NCBI GenBank assembly: GCA_007258455.2
Contig: VDFB02000003.1
Span: forward strand, 42,783,986 to 42,847,985
Direction: 5' to 3'
DNA: 64,000 nt
From: Sequoia sempervirens
Taxonomy: Eukaryota; Streptophyta; Pinopsida; Cupressales; Cupressaceae
A program made the position numbers and the translations under genes. Below the pieces are notes generated by a model. That model saw only the letters and a list, made by a program, of their open reading frames with translations, searched no databases and was not told where the DNA came from. Of the stretch, positions 23,048 to 33,429 are shown piece after piece (position 1 is the stretch's first letter; each line of letters starts with the position of its first letter).

Positions 23048-23850
23048 TTATTTATTTATCTCCTTTAGAGAGAAAATGTTTTAATGAGTTTTCTCCTTTT
23101 CTCCAATTATTACAGATATATTTGTTTGTACATGGGTACCTCATAAAGACTTGTAGTTGAAACCCATCCATACATTCATCATTAGTTTTTTAACTTCTCC
23201 CTAAGTTTTAGTTAAGGGAGGTGTTATATTAAATAGGTAATCACCTAAATAACTAATTAATTAATTATCAGGTCTTCTTTTACACTAGCATACTTAATCT
23301 AAACTTAGGCTGAGTATTTTTTTGTCTCAAGTCATAAGATGAGTACATATTTCATGATCTAATTTAATCCTCACCTAAGGTTTCATCTAACTAGAATTTT
23401 CTTTCTTTAATATAAGGATTTATTTTTGTATTTTGTAACTATTTGAAATAGTTGCATATTGAAGGCTTCAAGGAGTTATATTCTTAGAGGAAGATTTGAA
23501 GTCAATTTTTTTGTTACGATGATTAATTCTTGTGAACTTACAACCCTTATAAATGAACTTCTTAATCTCTACATTCATTTAATTTAATTTCTTTTTCCAA
23601 CAAGCGCTCTGCCTGAGCTGGAGTCCTTGCCTTGAGCAGGTCTGATTGTAGCGAAAATAGTGACAATTGTCAAAAGAGGACATAGAGTGCATAAGTCTGT
23701 ATTGCAAGAGACAGTCATTATAAAATCTCGCTTTCCTATCTCTGTTGATCGGCCACTTGCAAAAAGGAAGGCAATTCTAGAAATGGGATTTTCTCAGACT
23801 GAGAATATTGAAGTCTTCAAATGATTAAGTTGTATCTGTTTTTAAACCAG
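23048..23850. other. No gene recognised
   Basis: AT-rich sequence after the gap. No pol segment of the copia element and no upstream P450 exon could be recognised here. Confidence 0.45.
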
Positions 23851-24142
23851 TGAATGGCCATGAATGGGATTTGGTCAATTGTTAGAGACAAAAGATAAGA
23901 TTTTGAATCAAATTCTAGTGAATTGGGAAAACCGGCATTCATCTTCAATTGGTTCTACTGTGAGATTGAATATTACAGACCCTGACTTGATTTGGGAAAT
24001 TTTGTGTAACAAATCTGGCCTATATAAGAAGAGTACACAGATGAAGCAACTCAATGGAGATGGTCTTGTCAGTCTGGAAGGAGAAATGTGGGCTCAACAT
24101 TGTAGAATTATCAATCCTGCTTTCCATATTGACAAATTGAAA
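23851..24142 (+). pseudogene. Cytochrome P450 exon fragment, CYP72 clan
   Basis: The frame from 23864 has DPDLIWEILCNKSGLYKK, then GDGLVSLEGEMWAQHCRIIN and PAFHIDKLK. This is the region around helix B to C of CYP72-clan P450s, with the conserved W-x-x-H-R-R-I-x-x-PAF wording; the first Arg of the pair is Cys here. The clan hydroxylates hormones and terpenoids. The exon ends at 24142 on a Lys codon followed by GT (24143-24144), matching the usual intron position after H-x-x-KLK. A CAG acceptor lies at 23848-23850, but an in-frame TGA (23861-23863) precedes the ATG. No helix I, ExxR or heme-Cys exon was found downstream, so I read it as an isolated exon or pseudogene. Confidence 0.75.
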
Positions 24143-26088
24143 GTTTGCTCTTTTGTTCTTTTCTTTGGTCACAATCATTCAAGTCATTGCTTGGAGACAC
24201 CGTGTCTTGTTATTGTTAGCTAAGGTTCATGACAGTTTTGAGGGGGAGAGTTATTTTTCTTTGAAAACAGTTTTGATACACCATAGAGAAGCTTAAGAAA
24301 AGGACATTAACAGATATATATTCCCATTGTATTATCTATGTGGAAGAGGATGGGTTGAAGCAAATCTACAGCCACATGACCAAGTTTAGCACATAAGGGT
24401 TGAACCTTTACATTATTGAGTCAGCAGACAGTAGTGAGTTTGTTAATGTGTAGCGAGCATTGTGTGCAGGTTTTGACAATCAGGGGTGATGAATTTCATA
24501 ATGCTAGTTAGTGCTATTAGCTGATTTTTCAATTGGTTTAGACCATCACCTCTAATACTAACCACAGGTATCCATTGAAACTATTAAGATTTAAAAATAA
24601 ACTTGCACTAAATCGCAAAAAAGTTCTCAAAGATATCATATGCAATTTAAGCCATGTATTGTAAAATGACTTAAGCAAAATAAGTATCGTAGTCTGAAAA
24701 AGTATCATGTATATATATGGGTTTTTTTTGACATATGCAAACAAGAGCATGGATGGCGTGTTGCTGAAGCTAGACCTGTTCCATCAACTATATGCCATGG
24801 ATTCTTACTCCTAAGCATGCCAAAGTTATTTGGCAAAACACACTGGTTGCTATTTCTGCTAATGCATTAAAAATCTTTTCTTCTTTCTGCCACCCATTTG
24901 TTGTTTTGGTCGAGAAAAATATCCTGTATCACCAACAATTAGTAGTGAAGGGTTAAGCTTTTAACAGTGTTTGATTGCAATAGTGCATTAATAATGTCAT
25001 AATTCAATGCTTAAAAGTTGAAGAGCCAAAAGACTAATGAATCTTTGAAAAATTCTCACATGCAATGTTAAAATGGAAATGGAAGACAAACAGATGTGTT
25101 GTCAGTTATGAGATACAAAACTGCTCGTGTTGACTCTATTCATTTCTTCTATTTTGATATTTCCTACAAACAGTAGCTTGTAACTTATGCAGAACATGGC
25201 TAACATAGCCAGAGCCGCATGGCACAAACGGAAAGGCATTAGAATGTCACAATATATTCTCGTGTTCTAGGAGATGTCCTGAAGTTGATGGTGCAAAATG
25301 TTGCGTAACACTGCATCTCAAACAAAGTCACAAATCTACATGGAACAACTTACCAGTTAAATGCTTCTGAGATAAAGTTAATTGAAATGATATTTATTTA
25401 TCTGTTTATCTTGTTTGTTTTATGAAAAATATCTAATTGGCAATCCATTTGTGGTCTAGTGGTTGAGATTTGTTTTGAATTTTAAATATCCTTTCTTGGT
25501 TTTAGGTCTAGTAAATATATCATCACTTATAGCATAAATCTACATGCTCTATCTTGTATGTTCTGCTTAAACCATAACCAAATAACAATTCTTATGACCT
25601 GAGGGAGCAGAGAATCTGATAATTGTTTTGCATCCCAAGGGTTACAAAAGCAAGCATCTATTGAACAAGGAGACAAGCAAACAAATCCTTTTTTTTATAA
25701 TGATTTTGCATTTAAAATGAAATGTACACAGACCTGATTTTTACCCCTAGGAACAAACTCTTGTTCTCAACCAAATGGTGCCAGTTAAAATTTGTAAAGA
25801 TGCCTATTGTGTATTAAAAAATTAAGTGTCTCAAAGCAATAGCGAAAAGAAATTGGAATGCAGGTCTTCTACGGTTGTTTTGACATGAAGCAAATACTGT
25901 GTCTATTTTTTGGTTTTGGGTAGTTCCAGTGTAGTTAAGTGTTATTCTATATTGATGAGCAATACAGTCCAAATGCCATGTTTTAACATAAAGATCAAAT
26001 TCAGAAGACCTTTATACTTATTGGTAATGGACATATGACAAAGAGAAATCAAGAATTTGTATTCTAAATAAGAAGAAGCTAAGTCTAC
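24143..26088. other. No further gene recognised; one SINE-like A-box
   Basis: No later P450 exon and no further MATE exon could be identified. A tRNA-like A-box wording, GTGGTCTAGTGGTTGAGA, lies at about 25450-25468, followed about 30 bases later by a poor B-box-like TTGGTTTTAGGTC. That suggests an old SINE fragment. Confidence 0.4.
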
Positions 26089-26180
26089 CTTTGCTCCAAG
26101 GTCAAACTTATATCCCATAAGAAGGGAAAAGGGTAATCCAATAACATAATAGCACCCTACGTTTACATAGGCTATCAAAC
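26089..26180 (-). pseudogene. MATE (DTX) transporter exon fragment
   Basis: Minus-strand exon encoding LIAYVNVGCYYVIGLPFSLL and then MGYKFDLGAK. This is the signature of plant multidrug-and-toxin-extrusion (DETOXIFICATION) transporters, which export metabolites by H+ antiport; the AYVN-GCYY-GLP-G block is a transmembrane helix. Splice sites look intact: acceptor AG at 26182-26181 and donor GCAAAG|GTAGAC at 26088. The exon ends at the usual MATE position, before the GIWGGM segment. No flanking MATE exon was found on either side within several kb, so it is an isolated exon. Confidence 0.7.
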
Positions 26181-27394
26181 CTTTAACAATGAAAAATCTT
26201 AAGAGAAACATTTTTGCTCAAAATGAGGTATTCTAAATTTGAGGGCACTTGGCATTAGGCTACTCTACATTGTTGTTGATATGGTAAAGTGCTCTGGCAG
26301 GGCGATCTTTAAGTTGGTTTCTCTTTGTAATCCAATCCAGATAATTATATCCATTCGGTACTTGTGGGATTCTAGAAAGGGTTGAAGTCATTGTGTGTTA
26401 TTATATTATGCATATTTAGGCAGATAGAGCAGATGATTTTAGTTTGTCTATCTACACAAAAAGGTTGATCAAGCACACCCGCACAGAAATGTACCAGGTC
26501 TCTGTTTTAGGAATAATTTTTTACAAGTTGGATTGGTTGCTGAGTGATGTTGGATCTTTTAGTAACATACATGATGAAAAGGCAATATTTCATTACACAG
26601 GGGGGAACCTTGACATAAACAATAATACATGAAGTCGTTAAGTCCCAGCTTAAGCTTTGTTTTGTTTTGCTTTCACAACACAATGTGATTTGTGACAACT
26701 AGTCTCTTAGTCAAAGTCATTGTTTACAAAATTGGTGAGCCAAGTACTGCAGATGAACTTGTGAGTTTCTTTGTAAATCTCTCTATAGCTCTAGAGTTTT
26801 TTTTGCAGAGTATTCCCCTCGGCTTGTCACGTAAAAATAATTTACAGGCCCTTTATTTTTTGTCCATTTGATCTTCAATGATTAGGATTTATCGACTTCT
26901 CGAGGGATTAAAAGGATTTATAAACAGTTGTTTATGACTCATAAAATAATGAAAAATGGGATATGTGATTGTTATCCCTATGTCCTCAAAGTCCTTAAAT
27001 GGGGTCTATCGGTGGGCTTCTGCCCCTCTATTCTGCCCTGTATTGATGCAGGTAATGTGCCTGGGGTGCTGAATCTTGTCCCAGCTGGGGGCTGCTGACC
27101 CCTCCAGAACTCTGCTCTGATATTAGAAAGGAAAAAACATTAAAATTGTTTCGGATTGTTTGGCAAGGACAAACAAAGTGCAGAGTTCTTCAAAAACTGT
27201 GTTTTTCCCCTTTTTCTTTAAACTTCAGTGGTTATTATCTCCTTGCAATTAAATCTTGGGTAGTTGAATTCCATTTGCACTTTTAGTTTTCCCGATTCTG
27301 AGTAATGCCACAATTATATGAATTGATATCATACCATTATAATGACTTGATATAATACTAAAAATGTATTTAAGTTTTTTTTAAAATCAAATAC
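26181..27394. other. No gene recognised between gene fragments
   Basis: Expected following exons of UBP12/13 (after the MATH part encoded at 27395-27549) or preceding exons of a MATE gene were not found here. A GC-richer patch at 27000-27120 with CAGCTGGGGGCTGCTGACCC has no identified function. Confidence 0.4.
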
Positions 27395-27549
27395 CTTTTC
27401 GTATAGAATATTTTGAGGTAATCTGATTAACAACAGCCAGGCTAAATTGAGCTTGTCTACTCCAACCATAAGGTAACGTGGCCGCATCAGCCACATCTAA
27501 ATACATAGATAGCTGATCTACATTGTTTCCTTTTATAAAAATTAGCACC
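27395..27549 (-). pseudogene. UBP12/13-like MATH-domain exon (second part)
   Basis: Encodes VLIFIKGNNVDQLSMYLDVA followed by DAATLPYGWSRQAQFSLAVV and NQITSKYSIRK. This is the core of the MATH domain of ubiquitin-specific proteases UBP12/UBP13, deubiquitinases in the nucleus and cytosol. Acceptor AG is at 27551-27550 and donor CGAAAAG|GTATTT at 27394. Joined in phase to the exon at 27944-28088 it keeps the reading frame, but it lacks the Arg normally after the Trp of the preceding exon and has Ile for Pro in FPKG. No downstream exon (protease domain) was found to the left, so it is either a captured fragment or a gene with very large introns. Confidence 0.8.
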
Positions 27550-27943
27550 CTGCCTGGCTCATATAGACAAAATTCTGCTTTCCATAAAATTAACTTCTCC
27601 CTAATTCAATTTAACCACAAATGATTCATAAACATCAAAATTAAAGTCTACATGCTATGAAGTAATTTGCTAGGGTTTTATGCAAGGTGGAATTTAATAT
27701 TTCCTCAATTCCAACAATCTTCAAATTCTATAAATGTCACTTATGACTGCCTCAAATAACAAATCAATCCACAGATTTTGATATTCACAAGCTCTAAAGT
27801 TAACTGTTAGGGCTTTGCAAGGAGTGTGATTTGGTTATTCATTAAATTAAATACTATACCGTGTATGCAGAACTTCCTCCACCCTACTTAATTAAGCATA
27901 AATAAAACAACTAAACTACCACAAACGAACAAAAATCACTTAC

Positions 27944-28088
27944 CATTGAAATCCTCCAACGGTAAAAATGTCAGGGTAATGTTTCTTCACAGTTAACCTC
28001 AAAAAATTATCAATTACCCAGGTAAATCTAGATGAAGGAGGGTCTTCAGAAGGCTGATTTTCCACGGTACTTACAGTGTCGCCTTGCC
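27944..28088 (-). pseudogene. UBP12/13-like MATH-domain exon (first part)
   Basis: Encodes STVENQPSEDPPSSRFTWVI, then DNFLRLTVKKHYPDIFTVGG and FQW. This is the start of the UBP12/13 MATH domain. The acceptor TTGTAG ends at 28089, and the donor CAATG|GTAAGTG at 27943 is a near-consensus plant donor. The 394-base intron to the next exon (27395-27549) is short for this genome. The first exon with the start Met and acidic N-terminus was not found upstream, where a PPR/kinase chimera lies instead (28444-28809). Confidence 0.8.
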
Positions 28089-28443
28089 CTACAATTGTGT
28101 GAAAAACATTTCCAAGAATTAGGAAATTTAACAATTAAAAATTTGAGATGCCCGTGTGTAAAATTTTGACATGTCTGAAATCGGTATTCTCTTCACTACC
28201 AAAATAAGTTAAAAGGGTGAAGCACAAGAAAAAAATAGTGGACAAAGCATAAAGCAATGCAGAACAATTAGCCGTGCATGGTTATGGTTAAAAATTTATA
28301 TAATGCAGGTGCATTACATTAGTTTAGCAGTATTGCAAGTGTATTTACTTCCACCATCACATACATGGTGACATATAGTAATATAAACCTGTAGCAAGAA
28401 AACAGAGAACAAAATGAATGAAGAGAATGCAATTGCTTGTGCC

Positions 28444-28809
28444 TCAAGACACTAATATATCCTCCATGACCAGAAACGTGTGATTCTCCAACTCAAAGTG
28501 AGTAAGCAAAGACGGAAGAAAAAGATGATCCAAACAAGACAGAATCTCCTTTTCTGTAGCTGTCGTTATAGACGTAATTTCTTTTACCCTAGCCGGCGGG
28601 CGGGAAATCGATCTCGAACTACAGTGGGGAGTATGGGAAGGAGGTGAATCAACTGCGTCGTTGATTATCTTTTGATGGATGTCAATAGCTTGTTCCCGAG
28701 CTCTTAACTTGGCACAAGACACGTGAACTGTTTGACAAAATGCCCCAAAGAGATTCAATCTCATGGATTGCAGGATATGCACAAAATGGGTTTGCTGCCA
28801 TCCTGACAA
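28444..28809 (-). pseudogene. Chimeric ORF: PPR-like fragment joined to AGC-kinase fragment
   Basis: 121-residue minus-strand frame with two unrelated-looking parts. Residues about 25-50 (VSCAKLRAREQAIDIHQKII) read like a plant PPR-protein repeat of the 'ACAKLRALEQG-DIHQ-II' kind. Residues about 82-117 (ATEKEILSCLDHLFLPSLLT, then HFELENHTFLVMED) match the helix C to beta-5 segment of plant AGC VIII kinases (D6PK, PINOID or phototropin type), including the helix-C Glu. Neither part contains enough for function: the kinase lacks the glycine loop, catalytic Lys, HRD and DFD/DFG parts. The joining stretch is Ser/Pro-rich and GC-richer. I infer a transposon-made chimera; a degenerate unrelated exon is the alternative. 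Confidence 0.5.
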
Positions 28810-30855
28810 TGTCTAAAAGATAGCAGCAGCACTTGCATAAATCATCAGAAATAAAAGCGAGGAGGACTCAAACAGAGAGTCTAGAATGCATGACATTCAA
28901 ATTAAGCTAGAGAAAGCAGTGAATTTGGATTTTTCTTTTCTAGCTTTGCGTGGAATGAAACAAATTACACATTAGAAAGCATCATATCAATGAAGAGCAT
29001 ATGACAACAGGGTGCATCCACCCTGATGATTTTAACACCAATGTGTCCCAACACTATTTTTATTTAGTGGAGTTGCCAGTCATCAAAATCAAAGCCCAAA
29101 GAGACTTGAGCGGAAGTGTTTCCCATGATAATGTACTGATGTGGTGGCTATTTTTAGAAACTTTGGACAGATTAAAATAGTTGCACATGTTGTGGTCTAT
29201 GTTTCTCACCATCTACATTTCATGGTTTACAATGCACATATTTAACACATCTTTACTTAATGTATTACATTCTTTATAAACAGATGAGAATGACACACAT
29301 TTTAGTAGAATATGTTTCTTGTCATCTGTGTTCCTTGCCTCGCATATTTGGCATACCTTGACTTCTTAGCATGAATAGTGCATCTCTCCATGTTGGTCTG
29401 TAAAAGTATAGAAGATATCAGCAAATAATTATTCTTTTTTTAATTCCCTTGACATTACAAATCTAATTATATTAAGTGGTTCTTGGTTCTTTATCCAGGA
29501 ACATATTTTATTAAAATGCAAAATTTTAGTGGACATCATCTTAATCTAGAAACTAGACTGATTTAATTTCAAATGAATGTTGACCAAAAAGAGCCATTTT
29601 GTCTGTGAAATATTTGCAGAATAGAAGACTACAAACAAAGGCTGAGCCAAAGGATGGGTCTCAGCTAATAAATCATGCTAAGTTAAACTAAATTAGGTTC
29701 ACAATCATTATAATTGAATGTTTTAGATAATAGGTAAGTCCTAATCAAGATAACAATACAATAACTATTGTAATTTCGTGTTCACTTTACAAGCCAAGAT
29801 TACAAAGTCAAAATGCTCAGTCTATGATTAAATAGTTCCTGCAAAGGTTAATGTTTCAACTACACTTGAGCAAGAGGTACTCGAGGCCGGTTAATTGAGA
29901 AGATGTTAAGCCCACTAATGAGTTTTGTAACAACAATCATTATGAGTTGAATGCATAAAATAGTGCATCTTGGGAATTGTGTGTATTAGGTGAATTAGAG
30001 GAGCTTACACATTTTAGTATAGGGACTTCCAATTGAAATCTCTTGAGGAAAACATTCTATAGCAGGAAATCTACTAACTTATGTACTACTAGTATTGCTA
30101 AAGAGCTGATGCTATCACATGTCACCAATCTCCATCCCATTTTTACAAAGGGATCTGACCCTACCTTTACAGGCTCAACTTGGGGATCATCAGACAATTA
30201 CTGATAGATGTTTACTTGTTAGGAAGCATGAAAACCCATCAAAATGTAGTGGATTCTTCTGCTAAAATTGAGTCTTTTATCACCATTAGATACTTTTTCC
30301 AACATTCATCCTTCTTGTGTTCATAGGAAGTGGAATGGTTTGACTTGTGTTTCTTTTTGGAAGCCTTGTCTACAAACTAAGTGTTCTTTTTGTCCCATCA
30401 ATTGATCATAGCTGTGAAATTATATCCTTGTTGCGCTACTCTCTTGGCACCTTCTAACAAGATAAAAAAGCAATGAATATCACAGGACCATTAAATGTAC
30501 AAGCATTTTCCAAGCCCTAACTTCAACTCCGCTTGCACAACCTAAAGGGGGAGATTTCCTTAAAGTCAAAAATAACTCATAAATCACAAAAAATCCTGGA
30601 TAAAATAAAACCTAAAAAACCTACACAAATCAATAGATTATGAAAAGACCTCACTCCAGCAACACAAAACATTAAAAATAAAAATAAAAAAGTCTGTCAA
30701 AAACAACTCATAGCATACACTAACAATCTGACCCCAATAAACCCCCAAGAACCAAAAAATACATTTGACTTCATTTAACGCCTATCTGCACATTTGCATT
30801 AAATCTATGCAACAAAAAAATGGTATTTTCTATTTGGTATATAAAAAAATCTTAC
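28810..30855. other. No gene recognised
   Basis: About 2 kb without identifiable exons, repeats or splice-flanked frames. AT-rich. Confidence 0.45.
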
Positions 30856-30982
30856 CTGCCCACGAGCTTATAAAAGCTATAGTCCCACAGTTTATGTCTG
30901 ATGGCTTCTTAGACACCACACTTCCACTCGTATCCAACAACACAGAAGTAGACCCAAAATAGACAATGCTCTTGTTCACCAT
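30856..30982 (-). CDS. Candidate first exon of unknown protein
   Basis: From an ATG at 30980-30982 the minus strand encodes MVNKSIVYFGSTSVLLDTSG followed by SVVSKKPSDINCGTIAFISS. It then meets a strong donor, GGGCAG|GTAAGA, at 30855. The frame is open another 19 codons upstream. I do not recognise the protein. The exon-like structure next to the gene-fragment cluster makes it worth listing, but no second exon was identified. Confidence 0.3.
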
Positions 30983-32115
30983 TGTCTTTACCTCCACTTT
31001 GGTTTTCCATTCTCTGCTCCCAACATTGGATGAGTGCACAAAATTTTACATTCGCCAAGAAAAACCTACAAATTTCCAAAACATAAATAACAGTTCCGTT
31101 TCAAGATTTTTTTTGAAGATTCACCAACAATTCACCTCGCCTATGACATGTAATCTGGCCATTGCCACTTATCAAGACATGCAAGGGAAAGAGCCCTTAG
31201 AACAGATGCATCACAACCCTTAAAAGCACTGTATCAACCCCGCAACAGAATGAACCAACGAACATTGGGAGATCAATTAGCAACCGGAGAAAGGGAGAAA
31301 TAGAAATCTGGGTTGAAGAGGGGGCCTAAAGCCATCTGTCCCTTACTGCAAAATGTGGAAGCAATATACTGCCACGCACCCTCGTTCCAGGTCCATGTGC
31401 CCTTCCTAGAAAAACCAGAGAAAACATTAGGGAAAAATACGTGATACTTTGCCCTCTTCCGTTGATTGGACAGGTTCTTCAAAATTATTTGAAATTATTT
31501 CTGCAAAAATTAAACCCCAGCAAATTCGCCGATGACCAACGGGGAGGCAGATAATTGAAAAATATTAATGCAGGAAAAAAAAACGGAAATCAAAACTTTG
31601 GTTTAACTTTGCATTATATCTGCGGCTCCGTTTCCAATGCACATGTCTTATGCTCAACTGAAAACATTAGTCTCCGCCTTTAAAGGCAGGGACTAATGAA
31701 AAAAACTGTTAAATTTTTTGAAATGATTGTTGTATGTATTGATCAAAAGTTGCATTTGTACTCACATTCTAACTCCATGCTTATCTTTGTGATTATTGTA
31801 TTCAACAAAACTTCTAAGTCCCAAAGCATATGTGTCGATATGTCTGGTAGTATTTGTGTGTCAGGTTTTCAGAGAGCTATTTGATTGCCTACCTCTTCTA
31901 GAAGTTTGTACCAGCTTTTTCAGGATGTCGAGGTGGTAGAGAATTCTCTCCCACACTGACATATATCAGGAAGAAGTATTTTTATCATGATACTGGGGAG
32001 TCTCATGCCCCTACACCTAGGTGCGAGCTTTGAGAAGGGCCCAATGGCTTGATGGCCCAATAAGGAGAAGGCATTGCTGATATTGTTTGGTTTTCAATAA
32101 AAATAATCCCCCATC
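30983..32115. other. No gene recognised
   Basis: A 69-codon minus-strand frame (31273-31482, with GTWTWNEGAWQYIAS) is open, but no family was recognised. The remainder is non-coding up to the MITE. Confidence 0.4.
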
Positions 32116-32117
32116 TA

Positions 32118-32522
32118 GGGGAGAGGGCCTAGTAGTCGTGCACCCTAACTTCGGCTTCTAATTATCCTACGAAATTTCAAATCACTCCCAATTTTTTACA
32201 GCGGCTTACTTGGCAAGTTCTCTGCTTATAACTAAGGTTTCAGGGCCACATCATCAAATATGATGCCACATCAGCATGTGTTTTTGTCAAGGTGTCGAAA
32301 AAGGCCCCAAAAATAGTGAGACCAATTCTCGTGCATTACATCATGAGTAGTTGAGCGCTGATGTGGTATCACATGATTGGTTGCTTTTTAGATCAAAAGC
32401 ATACATTTTGTTTAATTATGGGTAGTCAAATCACAACTATTGGACATTATATAAACGACTATTGGGTATTATATGTACAATTGGGTGCACGACTATTGGA
32501 CCCTGACTATTGGGCCCTCTCC
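32118..32522. mobile_element. MITE copy 1, TA target, about 405 bp
   Basis: Inverted ends: the left begins GGGGAGAGGGCC and the right ends GGCCCTCTCC, each followed outward by TA (32116-32117 and 32523-32524). The terminal repeat extends inward imperfectly through the AGTAGTCGTGCACC type sequence. No coding capacity. The body is about 80% similar by eye to copy 2 at 52037-52461, for example CACATCATCAAATATGATGC and GTTGAGCGCTGATGTGG. TA flanks and short TIRs suggest a Tc1/mariner-type (Stowaway-like) MITE. That assignment is inferred. Confidence 0.8.
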
Positions 32523-32524
32523 TA

Positions 32525-33429
32525 GTGGGTTTTTATGTGAAGGAAGGCTAAAGGGTCAATACAGGTCCATAGTCCAACGTGCAGTGTGAATGGTGTGGTG
32601 TCATCAGGCTATCAGAGCATTCTATGATCTTGTCCAATCATGTCTGATACACAGTGGGATACCTGATGAGAGACGACTGATATACAAGTAGGCAATCTAT
32701 TGATGTTATTAGGATATCATAGTATCTTATGCTCCTGTCCTAGAGGAAAGTGAATCTGTGGAGACCCAATGACCTGGTATCTGCTGAAGAAGTTCGTAGT
32801 GTCTATCAGGGATGAGAGATATTTAATGCTTAAAATTTTTGAGGCCTGATAAATCCACAAGGTGAGCTTGGTGAAAGGAATATAAATGTGGCCTTATTAT
32901 TTCATCAAAGGCCAAAGAATAGTATTGTTTGGAACTTTCATAGATTTGATAGCAGGTGGAGTGACCTGTAATTGAGATAACAAGGTTTTAAAGTTTGTTA
33001 GGAAAGTGAAAAAAGTAATGCACTCGCTTTTGTAGTGTTTTTTTTACTCTTCAAATGCTTATAAGGAGAATGCGGTATAATGATTGAATTTATCAAATGT
33101 TTACAAACCATTATGCACTCAACCTCGGGTACCCACAAAATACCGAAGACCACCAAGAAATTGATTTGGCATATGATATAAATTTCACTATGGACCCGAT
33201 CAAGAAAGGTGTTCATATAGGAAGACTCAGTCAATGCTTTCAATAGGTTGGATTGACCAAAGGAGCTTGTATATTATTTTAAGTGGCTTTTAAGGTGGCG
33301 TCGAGTACCCAAAAAAAGGCTATTCTTATTTTCAAAACCGAATCTACATTAATGTAGGGTATCTCTCACAGCTACCTTATTTGGGTTGCACCTCTAGGGT
33401 ATCTCCCACAACTACCTTGATTTTTTATC
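32525..33429. other. No gene recognised
   Basis: Between the MITE and the gypsy remnant. A short direct repeat, TAGGGTATCTC-CACA-CTACCTT, occurs at about 33356-33382 and 33398-33420. No gypsy protease or RT was recognised here, so the gypsy element ends near 33430. Confidence 0.45.

Noticed and set aside
32998..33243. 81-residue minus-strand frame downstream of the gypsy gag, considered a protease
   Set aside because: No D-T/S-G active site or other aspartic protease motif.
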